From the NCBI RefSeq assembly GCF_002953255.1, contig NZ_CP026498.1:6520590-6584589 (forward strand): a stretch of DNA of 64,000 bases. Reading direction: 5' to 3'. This document shows, in pieces, positions 25,344 to 33,893 of this stretch. Numbering within the stretch: position 1 is the first letter of the stretch; each line of letters starts with the position of its first letter. Origin of the DNA: Streptomyces sp. CB01881 (GTDB lineage: Bacteria > Actinomycetota > Actinomycetes > Streptomycetales > Streptomycetaceae). Position numbers and translations under genes: made by a program. Below the pieces are notes generated by a model. It saw only the letters and a program-made list of their open reading frames with translations. It was not told where the DNA came from and did no database searches.

Positions 25344-26012
25344 ATGCCCCGCACCCCCCGTACCGCCCGCCTGGCCGGCGCCGCCGCCGTCGCGCTCGCC
25401 GCCGCCCTCACCCTCACCGCCTGCGGCTCCGACGGCGGCGGCACCAGCCCCGCCAAGGTCACCCGGCAGAAGGCCGACTCGCCCTACGAGGGCACCGTGC
25501 TGGGCAAGAACTTCGAGAAGCCCGACCTCCAGCTGACCGACACCGCCGGCCAGCCGTACGACCTCCGGCAGAAGACCAACGGCAAGGCCACCCTGCTCTT
25601 CTTCGGCTACACCAGCTGCCCGGACGTCTGCCCGACCACCATGGGCGACATCGGCGTGGCGATGAAGAAGCTCTCAGCCGAGGAGCGGCAGAAGGTCAAC
25701 GTCGTCTTCGTCTCCACCGACCCGCAGCGCGACACCCCGCAGGTGCTGCGCACCTGGCTGGACTCGATGGGCAGCGACTTCACAGGCCTCACCGGGGACC
25801 TCGCCAAGGTGAAGACCGCCGCCAAGTCGCTCGGCATCATGATCGAGGACCCGGTGGTCAACGGCGACGGCACGGTCACCTCCACCCACGGCGCGCAGGT
25901 GCTGGCCTTCCTGCCCTCGGACGACAAGGCGCACGTCCTCTACCTCAGCGGTACCGAGGAGAAGACCTACGAGCACGACCTGCCGCTGCTCGCCAAGGGG
26001 GTCTCGGCGTGA
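25344..26012 (+). CDS. Sco1/SenC-type copper chaperone lipoprotein
   Basis: A 222-residue lipoprotein (lipobox LTAC, C27) with a thioredoxin-fold SCO domain. It has a copper-binding CxxxC in TSCPDVCPTT (C92, C96), the distal His in STHGAQVLAF (H182), and FVSTDPQRDTP typical of the family. It delivers copper to the CuA site of cytochrome c oxidase or to other secreted cuproenzymes. Its stop overlaps the GTG of the next gene (GTGA), so Sco1 and PCuAC are made together. Confidence 0.95.
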   Translation: MPRTPRTARLAGAAAVALAAALTLTACGSDGGGTSPAKVTRQKADSPYEGTVLGKNFEKPDLQLTDTAGQPYDLRQKTNGKATLLFFGYTSCPDVCPTTMGDIGVAMKKLSAEERQKVNVVFVSTDPQRDTPQVLRTWLDSMGSDFTGLTGDLAKVKTAAKSLGIMIEDPVVNGDGTVTSTHGAQVLAFLPSDDKAHVLYLSGTEEKTYEHDLPLLAKGVSA

Positions 26013-26509
26013 GGGGCACCGGCGTCCCCGGTTTCCGGCGGACCGCGCTCGCGGGCGCGGTGCTGGCGACGGCACTGGGCGGCGGCGCCATCCTGGTCGC
26101 CTGCGGGGCGGGCGGCCAGGACGGCGCCGCCGACGACGGACCGGCCAGGCTGAGCGTCGCCGGCTCCTACATCCCGCTGCCCCCGGCGGGCGGGATGGCG
26201 GCCGGCTACCTGACCGTGCGCAACGACGGCGGGCAGGACCAGCTGGTGAAGGTCTCCAGCCCGGCCGCCCAGTCGGTCACCATGCACCGCTCCACCGCCT
26301 CCACCATGGAGCAGGTCGAACGCCTGGACGTCCCCGCGCACGGCGCGTTGCAGCTCGCCCGCGGCGGCACCCACCTCATGATCATGGGGTGGCAGAAGAC
26401 CCCCGCCCTCGGTGACGAGCTCGAACTCGACCTGACCTTCGCCAGGACCGGCACCATCTCGGTCAAGGTGCCGGTCAAGGAGCTCACCTACCGCCCCGGC
26501 CAGCAGTAA
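26009..26509 (+). CDS. PCuAC-type copper chaperone lipoprotein
   Basis: A 166-residue lipoprotein (lipobox LVAC, C32) of the PCuAC family. Met/His copper ligands are visible at MHRSTASTM (H93, M100) and HLM (H122, M124); M100 to H122 keeps the family spacing of 21 residues followed by HxM. It passes Cu(I) to Sco1 or cuproenzymes outside the membrane. GTG start overlapping the Sco1 stop; the CopCD gene follows 12 bp later. Confidence 0.92.
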   Translation: MRGTGVPGFRRTALAGAVLATALGGGAILVACGAGGQDGAADDGPARLSVAGSYIPLPPAGGMAAGYLTVRNDGGQDQLVKVSSPAAQSVTMHRSTASTMEQVERLDVPAHGALQLARGGTHLMIMGWQKTPALGDELELDLTFARTGTISVKVPVKELTYRPGQQ

Positions 26510-26521
26510 GGGACCCGCGAG

Positions 26522-28567
26522 ATGCCGAAGGCCGCCTTTCCGCAGACCCTGCCGCCGGGAACCCCGCCGCCGCGGACCGCCGGAGGCCGGACCGCCCGCC
26601 ACCGGATCGCCGCGCTGCTCGGTCTCCTCGGCGCCGTCCTCGCGCTGATGCTCGCCGGCGCCGGCCCGGCCTCCGCGCACGCCACCCTGCAGTCCACCGA
26701 CCCGGCACAGAACTCGGTCGTCGCCGCCGCGCCGCAGACCGTCACGCTGACCTTCAGCGAGGCGGTGTCGCTCTCCGGCGACTCGGTGCGGGTGCTCGAC
26801 CCGGCCGGCCGGGCGGTCGACACCGGCAACCCGGCGCACGCCGACGGCAGGGACAACACCGCACGGGTCGGGCTCAACAGCGGGCTGGCCAACGGCACCT
26901 ACACGGTGGCCTGGCGGGCCGTCTCCGAGGACTCGCACCCGATCGGCGGCGCCTTCACCTTCTCCGTCGGAGCCCCCTCCGACACCTCCGTCTCCGCCAC
27001 CGCACTGAGCGGCGCCGAGGCCGACAGCACGGTCGCCGCCCTCTACGGCACCGGCCGGACCGTCGCGTACGGCGCTTTCGCGCTGCTGGCCGGCGCGGCC
27101 GCGTTCGTGCTGATCTGCTGGCCCGCCGGAGCGGTGCAGCGCTCGGTGCAGCGGCTGCTGATGTCCGGCTGGGTGGCGCTGCTGGTCTCCACCGTCGCGG
27201 TGCTGATGCTGCGCGGCCCCTACGAGCGGGGCTCCGGCCTCGGGCAGGCCTTCGACCTGTCGCTGGTGCGCGCCACGCTGGACGAGCGGATCGGCACCGC
27301 GCTGGCCGCCCGGCTGCTGCTGCTCGCCGCGAGCGGGGTGTTCCTGTCGCTGCTGGTGGGCCAGCTCGGGCAGCCGCCGCGGACGGCCGGCCCCGCGGCC
27401 GGGGGAGCGGAGGAGGACGCCGAGGAGTCGGAGCTGCGCGAGCTGGAGCAGCGCGCCGCCGAACGGCCGCAGCGCGAGGCCCGGCTGGGCCTCGGGGTCG
27501 CCGGACTGGTGCTGGCGGTCGCCCTTTCGGCGACCTGGGTCGGCGCCGACCATGCCTCGGTGGGCATCCAGGTCTGGCTGGCGCTGCCGTTCGGCATGCT
27601 GCATCTGATCGCGATGGCGCTCTGGCTCGGAGGCCTGGCCGCCATGCTGGTCGGCCTGCGGCACGGGATCGGCGCGGACGTCGCCGACCGCTTCTCCAAG
27701 GTCGCCTTCGGCGCGGTCGCGGTGCTGACCGCCACCGGGATCTACCAGTCCTGGCGCGGCCTGGGCAGTTGGGGCGCGCTGACCGGCACCGAGTACGGGC
27801 GGCTGCTGCTGGTGAAGACCGGCTGCGTGGTCGCGATGCTCGGCGTCGCCTGGATCTCCCGGTCCTGGCTGGCCCGGCTGCGGGCCGACCCGGAGGAGGC
27901 GGTGGCGGTCGCGCCGGCCGAGGCGCCGGAGCCGGTCGTCGTGGCGGCGCACTCCGACGACCCGGTCCGGCAGGCCCAGCTGGCCCGCCAGCAGGCCGCC
28001 CGGGAGAGCGCCGGACGCGACCGCGGGCTCACCCCGACCCGGGCCGGCCTGCGCCGCTCGGTGCTGGTCGAGGCGCTGGTCGCGGTGGCCGTGCTGGTGG
28101 TCACCACGATGCTCACCAACTCGCCGCCCGGCCGGGTGGCCGGCGAGGTCGCGGCCGGGGCACCCGCCGCCGGTGCCGGCCCGGCCGCCCCGGGCGTGCC
28201 CGCCCCGCAGACCGTGCCCGGCCAGACCCTGGAGCTGAAGCTCCCGTACGACACCAAGGGCCGGACGCCGAACGCCAAGGGCACCGCCACCGTCACCCTC
28301 AACCCGGCCCGGACCGGGCCCAACGAGGTGCACCTCAAGCTGGACGGCGCGGACGGACAGCCGGTGGAGGTCCCCGAGGTGCAGCTCGCCTTCACCCTGC
28401 CGGACCGCGACCTCGGCCCGCTGCCGGTCACCCTGACCGCCGAGGGCACCGGCCGCTGGAGCGGCACCGCGCAGCTGCCGCTGGCCGGCAACTGGGTGGT
28501 GTCGGTGCAGGTCCGCTCCTCGGACATCGACCAGACCACCGAGATCAAGCCGCTGAAGATCGGGTGA
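26522..28567 (+). CDS. CopC-CopD fusion copper protein with C-terminal YtkA-like domain
   Basis: A 681-residue fusion. The signal peptide ends ASA, giving a mature CopC domain that starts HATL (H53). The CopC Cu(II) site is completed by the SEDSHPIGG motif (D137, H139). No Met-rich loop is seen, so a Cu(II)-only CopC is likely. Seven or eight membrane helices of CopD follow (about residues 180-540), with conserved His in the GADHASVGIQVWLALPFGMLHLIAMALWLGG region. A C-terminal beta domain (about 570-681) resembles FixH/YtkA. It probably moves copper across the membrane for the DyP peroxidase and oxidase. Confidence 0.92.
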   Translation: MPKAAFPQTLPPGTPPPRTAGGRTARHRIAALLGLLGAVLALMLAGAGPASAHATLQSTDPAQNSVVAAAPQTVTLTFSEAVSLSGDSVRVLDPAGRAVDTGNPAHADGRDNTARVGLNSGLANGTYTVAWRAVSEDSHPIGGAFTFSVGAPSDTSVSATALSGAEADSTVAALYGTGRTVAYGAFALLAGAAAFVLICWPAGAVQRSVQRLLMSGWVALLVSTVAVLMLRGPYERGSGLGQAFDLSLVRATLDERIGTALAARLLLLAASGVFLSLLVGQLGQPPRTAGPAAGGAEEDAEESELRELEQRAAERPQREARLGLGVAGLVLAVALSATWVGADHASVGIQVWLALPFGMLHLIAMALWLGGLAAMLVGLRHGIGADVADRFSKVAFGAVAVLTATGIYQSWRGLGSWGALTGTEYGRLLLVKTGCVVAMLGVAWISRSWLARLRADPEEAVAVAPAEAPEPVVVAAHSDDPVRQAQLARQQAARESAGRDRGLTPTRAGLRRSVLVEALVAVAVLVVTTMLTNSPPGRVAGEVAAGAPAAGAGPAAPGVPAPQTVPGQTLELKLPYDTKGRTPNAKGTATVTLNPARTGPNEVHLKLDGADGQPVEVPEVQLAFTLPDRDLGPLPVTLTAEGTGRWSGTAQLPLAGNWVVSVQVRSSDIDQTTEIKPLKIG

Positions 28568-29895
28568 CCGCGATGGACAGCACCAAGAGCACCAAGAGCG
28601 CCGAGAGCACGGAGAGCACGGGGAGCGCCACGACCGACGGGCCCACCGGCGGGAGGCCCCGCCGCGGCGTCACCCGGCGGGCCCTGCTGGGCACCGCCGG
28701 GGCCGGGCTGGTGGTCGGGGCGGGCGCCGGCGTGGCCGGGGCGGCCGCCCTCGACCGGTCCCCGGCGGCCGGGCCCGCCCCGGCCGGGCCCGCCCTCGGC
28801 GCGGGCCGGCTGCCGTTCCACGGGGAACACCAGGCCGGCATCGTCGAACCGCAGCAGGCCCGGATCCAGCTGGCCGCCTTCGACCTGGTCGGCGGGACCG
28901 GCCGGGACGGCCTGCGGACACTGCTCCAGCGCTGGTCCCGGACGGCCGCCCGGCTCGCCGGCGGCGAGCCTGCCGACGAGTTCGAGAACCAGGTCGCGCT
29001 GGACGCCGGCCCCTGCTCGCTCACCCTCACCTTCGGCTTCGGCGCCACCCTGTTCGACAAGGCCGGGCTCGCCGACCAGCGCCCGGCCGCACTGGAACCG
29101 CTCCCCTCCTTCCCGGCGGACGCCCTCGACCCGGCCCGCGGCGACGGCGACCTGTTCGTCCAGATCTGCGCCGACGACGCGCTGGTCGCCGTACACGCAC
29201 TGCGGGTGCTCCAGCGGCAGGCGGCCGGCACGGCGGCGCTGCGCTGGCAGTCGGCCGGCTTCGCCCGCACCCCCGGCGCCGCCACGCGGCAGATCACCGG
29301 GCGCAACCTGATGGGCCAGGTCGACGGCACCAACAACCCCAAGCCGGGCGAGGACGACTTCGCCGCCAAGGTGTTCTGCGCCGCCGGGGGCGACCAGCCG
29401 GCCTGGCTCGCGGGCGGCTCGTACCTGGTGTTCCGGCGGATCCGGATGCTGCTGGACAACTGGGAGGCGCTGCCGCTGGACCGCCAGGAACGGGTGATCG
29501 GGCGGCGGAAGTCGGACGGCGCCCCGCTCTCGGCGGCCCCCGGCAGCAGCGAGTTCACCCCGGCCGACCTGGCCGCGCAGGGCCCGGACGGCTCGCTGGC
29601 CATCCCGGCCGACGCGCACGTCCGGGTCGCCGCGCCGGCCGCCAACGGCGGGGCGGCGATGCTGCGGCGCGGGTTCTCGTACCACGACGGCCTGCTGGCC
29701 GACGGCTCGCCGGACGCCGGGCTGCTCTTCCTCGCCTTCCAGGCCGACCCGCGCAGGGGCTTCACCCCGGTGCAGCGCAAGCTCTCCCGGGGCGACGGCC
29801 TCTCCCGCTTCCTGCGGCACGAGGCGAGCGGCCTGTACGCCGTCCCGCCCGGCACCCCGCAGGGCGGCTACGTGGGGCAGACGCTGCTCGGCTAG
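28564..29895 (+). CDS. Dye-decolourising (DyP/EfeB-type) haem peroxidase, Tat-exported
   Basis: A 443-residue secreted haem peroxidase. A Tat signal is at residues 34-60 (RRGVTRRALLGTAGAG), preceded by a Ser/Thr/Lys/Glu repeat-like arm. The DyP GxxDG motif is GQVDG (251-255, D254), the haem-ligand His lies in AHVRVAAP (H352), and the distal Arg lies before GFSYHDG (residues 368-376). The GTG overlaps the CopCD stop (GTGA); an ATG 9 bp later is possible. In streptomycetes a DyP made with Sco1/PCuAC partners acts with a copper radical oxidase in hyphal development; the link here is by gene order. Confidence 0.93.
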   Translation: MTAMDSTKSTKSAESTESTGSATTDGPTGGRPRRGVTRRALLGTAGAGLVVGAGAGVAGAAALDRSPAAGPAPAGPALGAGRLPFHGEHQAGIVEPQQARIQLAAFDLVGGTGRDGLRTLLQRWSRTAARLAGGEPADEFENQVALDAGPCSLTLTFGFGATLFDKAGLADQRPAALEPLPSFPADALDPARGDGDLFVQICADDALVAVHALRVLQRQAAGTAALRWQSAGFARTPGAATRQITGRNLMGQVDGTNNPKPGEDDFAAKVFCAAGGDQPAWLAGGSYLVFRRIRMLLDNWEALPLDRQERVIGRRKSDGAPLSAAPGSSEFTPADLAAQGPDGSLAIPADAHVRVAAPAANGGAAMLRRGFSYHDGLLADGSPDAGLLFLAFQADPRRGFTPVQRKLSRGDGLSRFLRHEASGLYAVPPGTPQGGYVGQTLLG

Positions 29896-29902
29896 GCCGG
29901 GC

Positions 29903-29932
29903 GGGGCGCCCACCACACGTCCGTGGCGCCCC
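29903..29932 (+). terminator. Hairpin after the DyP gene
   Basis: An 8-bp stem, GGGGCGCC (29903-29910) with GGCGCCCC (29925-29932), begins 8 bp after the DyP stop. There is no T tract, as is usual for GC-rich actinobacterial terminators. Confidence 0.55.
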
Positions 29933-29941
29933 ACCCGGGCC

Positions 29942-29983
29942 GCCGGTTGCCCACAGGCCGGAACTCCCCCGTGGGCAACCGGC
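29942..29983 (+). terminator. Second hairpin before pheA
   Basis: A perfect 13-bp stem, GCCGGTTGCCCAC (29942-29954) with GTGGGCAACCGGC (29971-29983), has a 16-nt loop. With the previous hairpin it separates the copper operon from pheA. Its arms contain TTGCCCACA, one base from a DnaA box. Confidence 0.65.
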
Positions 29984-30033
29984 GAAATGGTTAAGGTGAC
30001 GTGCTCGGTATCCCTTTCGCATGGAGGCGCGGC

Positions 30034-30969
30034 ATGTCGGCGACCCGCTACACCTACCTCGGCCCGGCGGGCACCTTCACCGAGGCGGCGCTGCGCACCC
30101 TGCCCGAGGCGGCGACCCGGGAGCTGGTCCCGCTGGCCTCGGTGCCGCTGGTGCTGGACGCGGTGCGCGGCGGCGAGGCCTCGGGCGGGTTCGTGCCGAT
30201 CGAGAACTCCGTCGAGGGCGCCGTCACCGCGACCAACGACGAACTGGCCTCGGGCACCGCGCTGATGATCTACCGCGAGGTGCTGCTGCCGATCTCCTTC
30301 GCGCTGCTGGTCCGGCCCGGGACGGAGCTGACCGACATCAAGACCGTCACCAGCCACCCGGTGGCCCAGCCGCAGGTGCGCCGCTGGCTGGCGGCCAACC
30401 TGCCGGAGGCGCGGTGGGAGTCCTCGGCCTCCAACGCCGACGGCGCCCGGCTGGTCGCCGAGGGGCGGTTCGACGGCGCGTTCGCGGGCGAGTTCGCGGC
30501 GCCGATCTACGGCCTGGACCCGCTGGTCAAGGACATCGCCGACGCGGCCAACGCGACCACCCGGTTCGTCCTGGTCGGCCGGCCCGGGAGGGTCTCCTCA
30601 CCGACCGGCGCGGACAAGACCTCGATGGTGGTCTGGCTGCCGGACGACCACCCGGGCGCGCTCCTGGAGCTGCTCCAGGAGTTCGCGGTGCGCGGGGTCA
30701 ACCTGATGCGGATCGAGTCCCGGCCCACCGGGGAGGGGCTCGGCAACTACTGCTTCCTCATCGACTGTGAGGGGCATCTCGCCGACCGCCGGGTGAGCGA
30801 GGCGCTGATGGGCCTCAAGCGGATCTGCCCGCAGGTGCGTTTCCTCGGCTCCTATCCGCGGGCCGACCAGCAGGCCTCCGAGCACCAGCGGCCGGGGACC
30901 TCGGACACCGATTTCACCGAGGCGGCCGACTGGCTCTCCCGCTGCCTCGACGGCCGCGGCGACATTTGA
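30034..30969 (+). CDS. pheA: Prephenate dehydratase
   Basis: A 311-residue monofunctional prephenate dehydratase converting prephenate to phenylpyruvate in phenylalanine synthesis. The PDT domain starts YTYLGPAGTFTEAAL, has FVPIENSVEGAV, and carries the catalytic TRF motif in NATTRFVLVGRP (about residues 172-183). The C-terminal ACT domain (GALLELLQEFAVRGVNLMRIESRP) is the phenylalanine-feedback site. The ATG at 30034 follows a GGAGG site; an upstream in-frame GTG would add 11 residues. A strong terminator follows. Confidence 0.97.
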   Translation: MSATRYTYLGPAGTFTEAALRTLPEAATRELVPLASVPLVLDAVRGGEASGGFVPIENSVEGAVTATNDELASGTALMIYREVLLPISFALLVRPGTELTDIKTVTSHPVAQPQVRRWLAANLPEARWESSASNADGARLVAEGRFDGAFAGEFAAPIYGLDPLVKDIADAANATTRFVLVGRPGRVSSPTGADKTSMVVWLPDDHPGALLELLQEFAVRGVNLMRIESRPTGEGLGNYCFLIDCEGHLADRRVSEALMGLKRICPQVRFLGSYPRADQQASEHQRPGTSDTDFTEAADWLSRCLDGRGDI

Positions 30970-31035
30970 GGACCTGGCGGCATCTGCTCGCCGGCTTTTG
31001 TCCTCCTGACCTTTTCCAACCGTTTTCGACCCCGC

Positions 31036-31071
31036 CCGGACGGCGGTGCGGGTGACCGCACCGCCGTCCGG
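31036..31071 (+). terminator. Strong pheA terminator
   Basis: A perfect 16-bp stem (31036-31051 pairs with 31056-31071) with a GTGA tetraloop lies 67 bp after the pheA stop. It is the clearest hairpin in the window. Confidence 0.85.
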
Positions 31072-31074
31072 CCG

Positions 31075-31454
31075 TCGTCCACAGGGGCCTGCGCCGCCGG
31101 AACCGGATGTCCACAGGACCGGCCACTGTCCACAGCCCCGAGTTATCCACAGGCCTGGGGGCGAGTCGACAAACCGGTATAGCCACTACGCGTATCGGTC
31201 GGATCATCGGTTAGCGTCGCAGAGATGACCAATCGGACCAGAGTCACCCGTGTACCGGCAAATCACCCGTTCGAGTGCTTCAATTTCCTCATCCAAGAAG
31301 GTCAAGTGAGGTTTGAAACCTCAATTCCTTAGTCGGACGCGTCGTCCACCGGGGAGGCCAGGCCGTCCACAGCCCACCGGATCCTCCTGTGGATAACCTC
31401 ACAGCGAGCCGTTCCTCACAGGGGTTGTCCACAGGCTCCGGGGAGTTATCCCCA
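31075..31454. promoter_or_regulatory. Cluster of DnaA boxes between pheA and serS
   Basis: This 535-bp intergenic region has no convincing gene. Against the Streptomyces DnaA-box pattern (T/C)(T/C)(A/G/C)TCCACA it holds six full matches: TCGTCCACA 31075-31083, CTGTCCACA 31126-31134, TTATCCACA 31143-31151, CCGTCCACA 31363-31371, TTATCCACA on the minus strand 31388-31396, and TTGTCCACA 31425-31433. Three copies have one mismatch: ATGTCCACA 31107-31115, TCGTCCACC 31342-31350, TTATCCCCA 31446-31454. The two groups flank an AT-richer stretch at about 31160-31335. It could bind DnaA and titrate it away from oriC, or control serS. Confidence 0.8.
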
Positions 31455-31491
31455 GGGGAAAACCCGTACCGGTGGAGGGGCCCCCGCCCGG

Positions 31492-31497
31492 TAGGCT
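31492..31497 (+). promoter_or_regulatory. -10 box of leaderless serS
   Basis: TAGGCT lies exactly 7 nt before the serS GTG, so transcription should start at the G of the start codon and make a leaderless mRNA. There is no ribosome site before the GTG, which fits. Confidence 0.65.
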
Positions 31498-31504
31498 TGG
31501 GCCC

Positions 31505-32779
31505 GTGATTGACCTTCGCCTGCTTCGTGAGGACCCTGACCGAGTGCGCGCCTCGCAGCGCGTCCGTGGCGAGGACGTCGACCTGGTCGACGCCCTCCTC
31601 TCCGCCGACGAACGGCGCCGGTCCTCGGGCAGTCGCTTCGACGAACTGCGCAACGAGCAGAAGACGCTCGGCAAGCAGGTCGCCAAGGCCCAGGGCGAGG
31701 AGAAGACCGCCCTGCTCCAGCGCACCAAGGAACTGGCCGCCGAGGTCAAGGCCGCCGACGCCGAGCAGAGCGCGGCCAAGGACGAGGCCGAGCGCCTGCT
31801 CCGCTCGCTGGCGAACCTCATCGACCCGGCCGCCCCGGTCGGCGGCGAGGAGGACTTCGTCACGCTGGAGGAGATCGGCACCCCGCGCGACTTCGCCGCC
31901 GAGGGGTTCGAGCCCCGCGACCACGTCGAGCTGGGGCAGATCCTCGGCGCGATCGACACCGAGCGCGGCGCCAAGGTCGCCGGCGCACGGTCCTACTACC
32001 TGACCGGTGTCGGCGCGCTGCTGGAGCTCGCCCTGGTCAACATGGCGATCGCCCAGGCCACCGCGGCCGGCTTCACCCCGATGATCACCCCGGCCCTGGT
32101 CCGCCCGGCCGCCATGGACGGCACCGGCTTCCTCGGCCAGGCCGCCGAGAACGTGTACTTCCTCGCCGAGGAGGAGCGCTACCTCGTCGGCACCAGCGAG
32201 GTCCCGCTCGCGGCGTACCACATGGACGAGATCATCGACGCCGAGAAGCTGCCGCTGCGGTACGCCGGCTACTCGTCCTGCTTCCGCCGCGAGGCCGGCA
32301 CCTACGGCAAGGACACCCGCGGCATCATCCGCGTCCACCAGTTCGAGAAGGTGGAGATGTTCGTCTTCACCTCGCCCGAGGACGCCGAGAACGAGCACCG
32401 CCGCCTGCTCCAGTGGGAGAAGGACTTCCTCAACGCCCTGGAGCTGCCCTACCGGGTGATCGACGTCGCCTCCGGCGACCTCGGCTCCTCGGCCGCGCGC
32501 AAGTTCGACATCGAGGCGTGGATCCCGACCCAGGGCAAGTACCGCGAGGTCACCTCGACCTCCAACACCACCGAGTACCAGTCCCGCCGGCTCTCCATCC
32601 GGATGCGCGAGGAGGGCAAGGTCCGCCCGCTGGCCACGCTGAACGGCACCCTGGTCGCCGTCCCGCGCACCATCGTCGCGATCCTGGAGAACCACCAGCA
32701 GGCCGACGGCTCGGTCGTCGTGCCGGAGGCGCTGCGGCCGTACCTCGGCGGGCGCTCCGTCCTCCCGCCGGTCAAGTAG
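31505..32779 (+). CDS. serS: Seryl-tRNA synthetase
   Basis: A 424-residue class II synthetase charging tRNA-Ser. The N-terminal coiled-coil arm occupies about residues 30-105 (Lys/Glu/Ala heptads with LRNEQKTLGKQVAKAQ). The catalytic core has TSEVPLAAYH, motif 2 FRREAGTYGKDTRGIIRVHQFEKVEMF and motif 3 LATLNGTLVAVPRTIVAILENHQ. The length is typical. The GTG at 31505 gives the canonical N-terminus VIDLRLLREDPDRVR; earlier in-frame starts have no coding character. Confidence 0.98.
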   Translation: MIDLRLLREDPDRVRASQRVRGEDVDLVDALLSADERRRSSGSRFDELRNEQKTLGKQVAKAQGEEKTALLQRTKELAAEVKAADAEQSAAKDEAERLLRSLANLIDPAAPVGGEEDFVTLEEIGTPRDFAAEGFEPRDHVELGQILGAIDTERGAKVAGARSYYLTGVGALLELALVNMAIAQATAAGFTPMITPALVRPAAMDGTGFLGQAAENVYFLAEEERYLVGTSEVPLAAYHMDEIIDAEKLPLRYAGYSSCFRREAGTYGKDTRGIIRVHQFEKVEMFVFTSPEDAENEHRRLLQWEKDFLNALELPYRVIDVASGDLGSSAARKFDIEAWIPTQGKYREVTSTSNTTEYQSRRLSIRMREEGKVRPLATLNGTLVAVPRTIVAILENHQQADGSVVVPEALRPYLGGRSVLPPVK

Positions 32780-32835
32780 CCACCTGCCCCACCTGCACCA
32801 CCGCCCGAAAGCAACTCCCGGGAGACGTACGGCCC

Positions 32836-33684
32836 ATGAGCAGCATCAGCCCCAGCCCCGTCTCCCCCGTCGACGGTGGCGGCCTGCCCTTCCGGCTGGT
32901 CGCCACCGACCTCGACGGCACGCTGCTCACCAGCGAGGAGACCGTCTCCGCGCGCACCCGGGCCGCGCTCGCCACGGCCACCGGTGCCGGGGCGCTGCAC
33001 ATCATCGTCACCGGCCGCTCCGCCGCCTGGGCCCGGCCGGTCTTCGACGAGATCGGCTACCACGGGATAGCGGTCTGCGGCCAGGGCGCGCAGGTCTACG
33101 ACGCGGGCGCGCACAAGCTGCTCACCTCGCTCACCCTGGACCGCCGGCTGGCCGCGCTGGCGATCGCCAAGATCGAGGCGGAGACCGGCCCGCTGGCCGT
33201 CGCCGCCAACCAGGACGGCCTGGACGGCGAGGTGCTGGCCGGCCCCGGCTACGAGCTGCTGATCGGCTCCGACCTGCCGGTGACGCGGGTCGCCAAGGAC
33301 GAGCTGTTCGCCTCCCCGCTCAGCAAGCTGTACATCCAGCACCGCGGTCTGACCGACGACGGCCTCGCCGAGGTCGCCCGCCGGGTGGCCGGCGACCTGG
33401 TCGGCATCGTCATGGCGGGCGCCGGCATCGTCGAACTGCTGCCGCTCGGCCTCTCCAAGGCCACCGGGCTGGCCGTCGCCGCCCGCCGGCTGGGCGTGAA
33501 GGCCGCCGACACCATCGCCTTCGGTGACATGCCCAACGACGTGCCGATGTTCGGCTGGGCCGCGCACGGCGTCGCCATGGCCAACGCGCACGCGGAACTG
33601 CTGGCGGTCGCCGACGAGGTCACCGTCAGCAACGACGAGGACGGCGTCGCGGCCGTCCTGGAGCGGCTCTACCCGGCGCAGTGA
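32836..33684 (+). CDS. HAD-IIB (Cof-type) hydrolase
   Basis: A 282-residue HAD phosphatase: motif I LVATDLDGTLL (residues 21-31, nucleophile D25), motif II IIVTGRS, motif III Lys near LSKATGLAV, motif IV FGDMPNDVPMF. The cap is the Cof/HAD-IIB type. Likely substrates are sugar or cofactor phosphates. It follows serS by 56 bp and is probably co-transcribed with it. Confidence 0.93.
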   Translation: MSSISPSPVSPVDGGGLPFRLVATDLDGTLLTSEETVSARTRAALATATGAGALHIIVTGRSAAWARPVFDEIGYHGIAVCGQGAQVYDAGAHKLLTSLTLDRRLAALAIAKIEAETGPLAVAANQDGLDGEVLAGPGYELLIGSDLPVTRVAKDELFASPLSKLYIQHRGLTDDGLAEVARRVAGDLVGIVMAGAGIVELLPLGLSKATGLAVAARRLGVKAADTIAFGDMPNDVPMFGWAAHGVAMANAHAELLAVADEVTVSNDEDGVAAVLERLYPAQ

Positions 33685-33750
33685 GCGGCCGGGGAACCGG
33701 CGGGGCGGGTGTGGACCGGGTCGCGGATCGTTCCGGCGGCACCCGGATGC

Positions 33751-33778
33751 TGACCGTCACAGAAAGAGTTTGTATGCT
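33751..33778 (+). promoter_or_regulatory. Promoter of the LCP gene
   Basis: TGACCG (33751-33756) and TATGCT (33773-33778) are separated by 16 bp, a good vegetative-type pair. The start codon lies 116 bp downstream, leaving a long 5' leader. Confidence 0.5.
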
Positions 33779-33893
33779 CCGCTGAAGCCCCGCGTCTCCC
33801 GGTGCGGTGCTCCTGTGCGGTGCTCCCGGCGGACCCGGGCCGTGCCCCCGGACACGTACAGGATTGCTGCTTCCGCCGCTGAGAGGTACGCGC

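Noticed and set aside
31225..31332. A 35-codon ORF with a -10 box (TAGCGT) 7 nt upstream, like a leaderless gene
   Set aside because: Its third codon positions are only about half G/C, far from the strong G/C bias of real genes here, and it lies inside the DnaA-box cluster. It is better explained as an AT-rich spacer; a short TGAGGTT/AACCTCA hairpin at its end is noted but not called.
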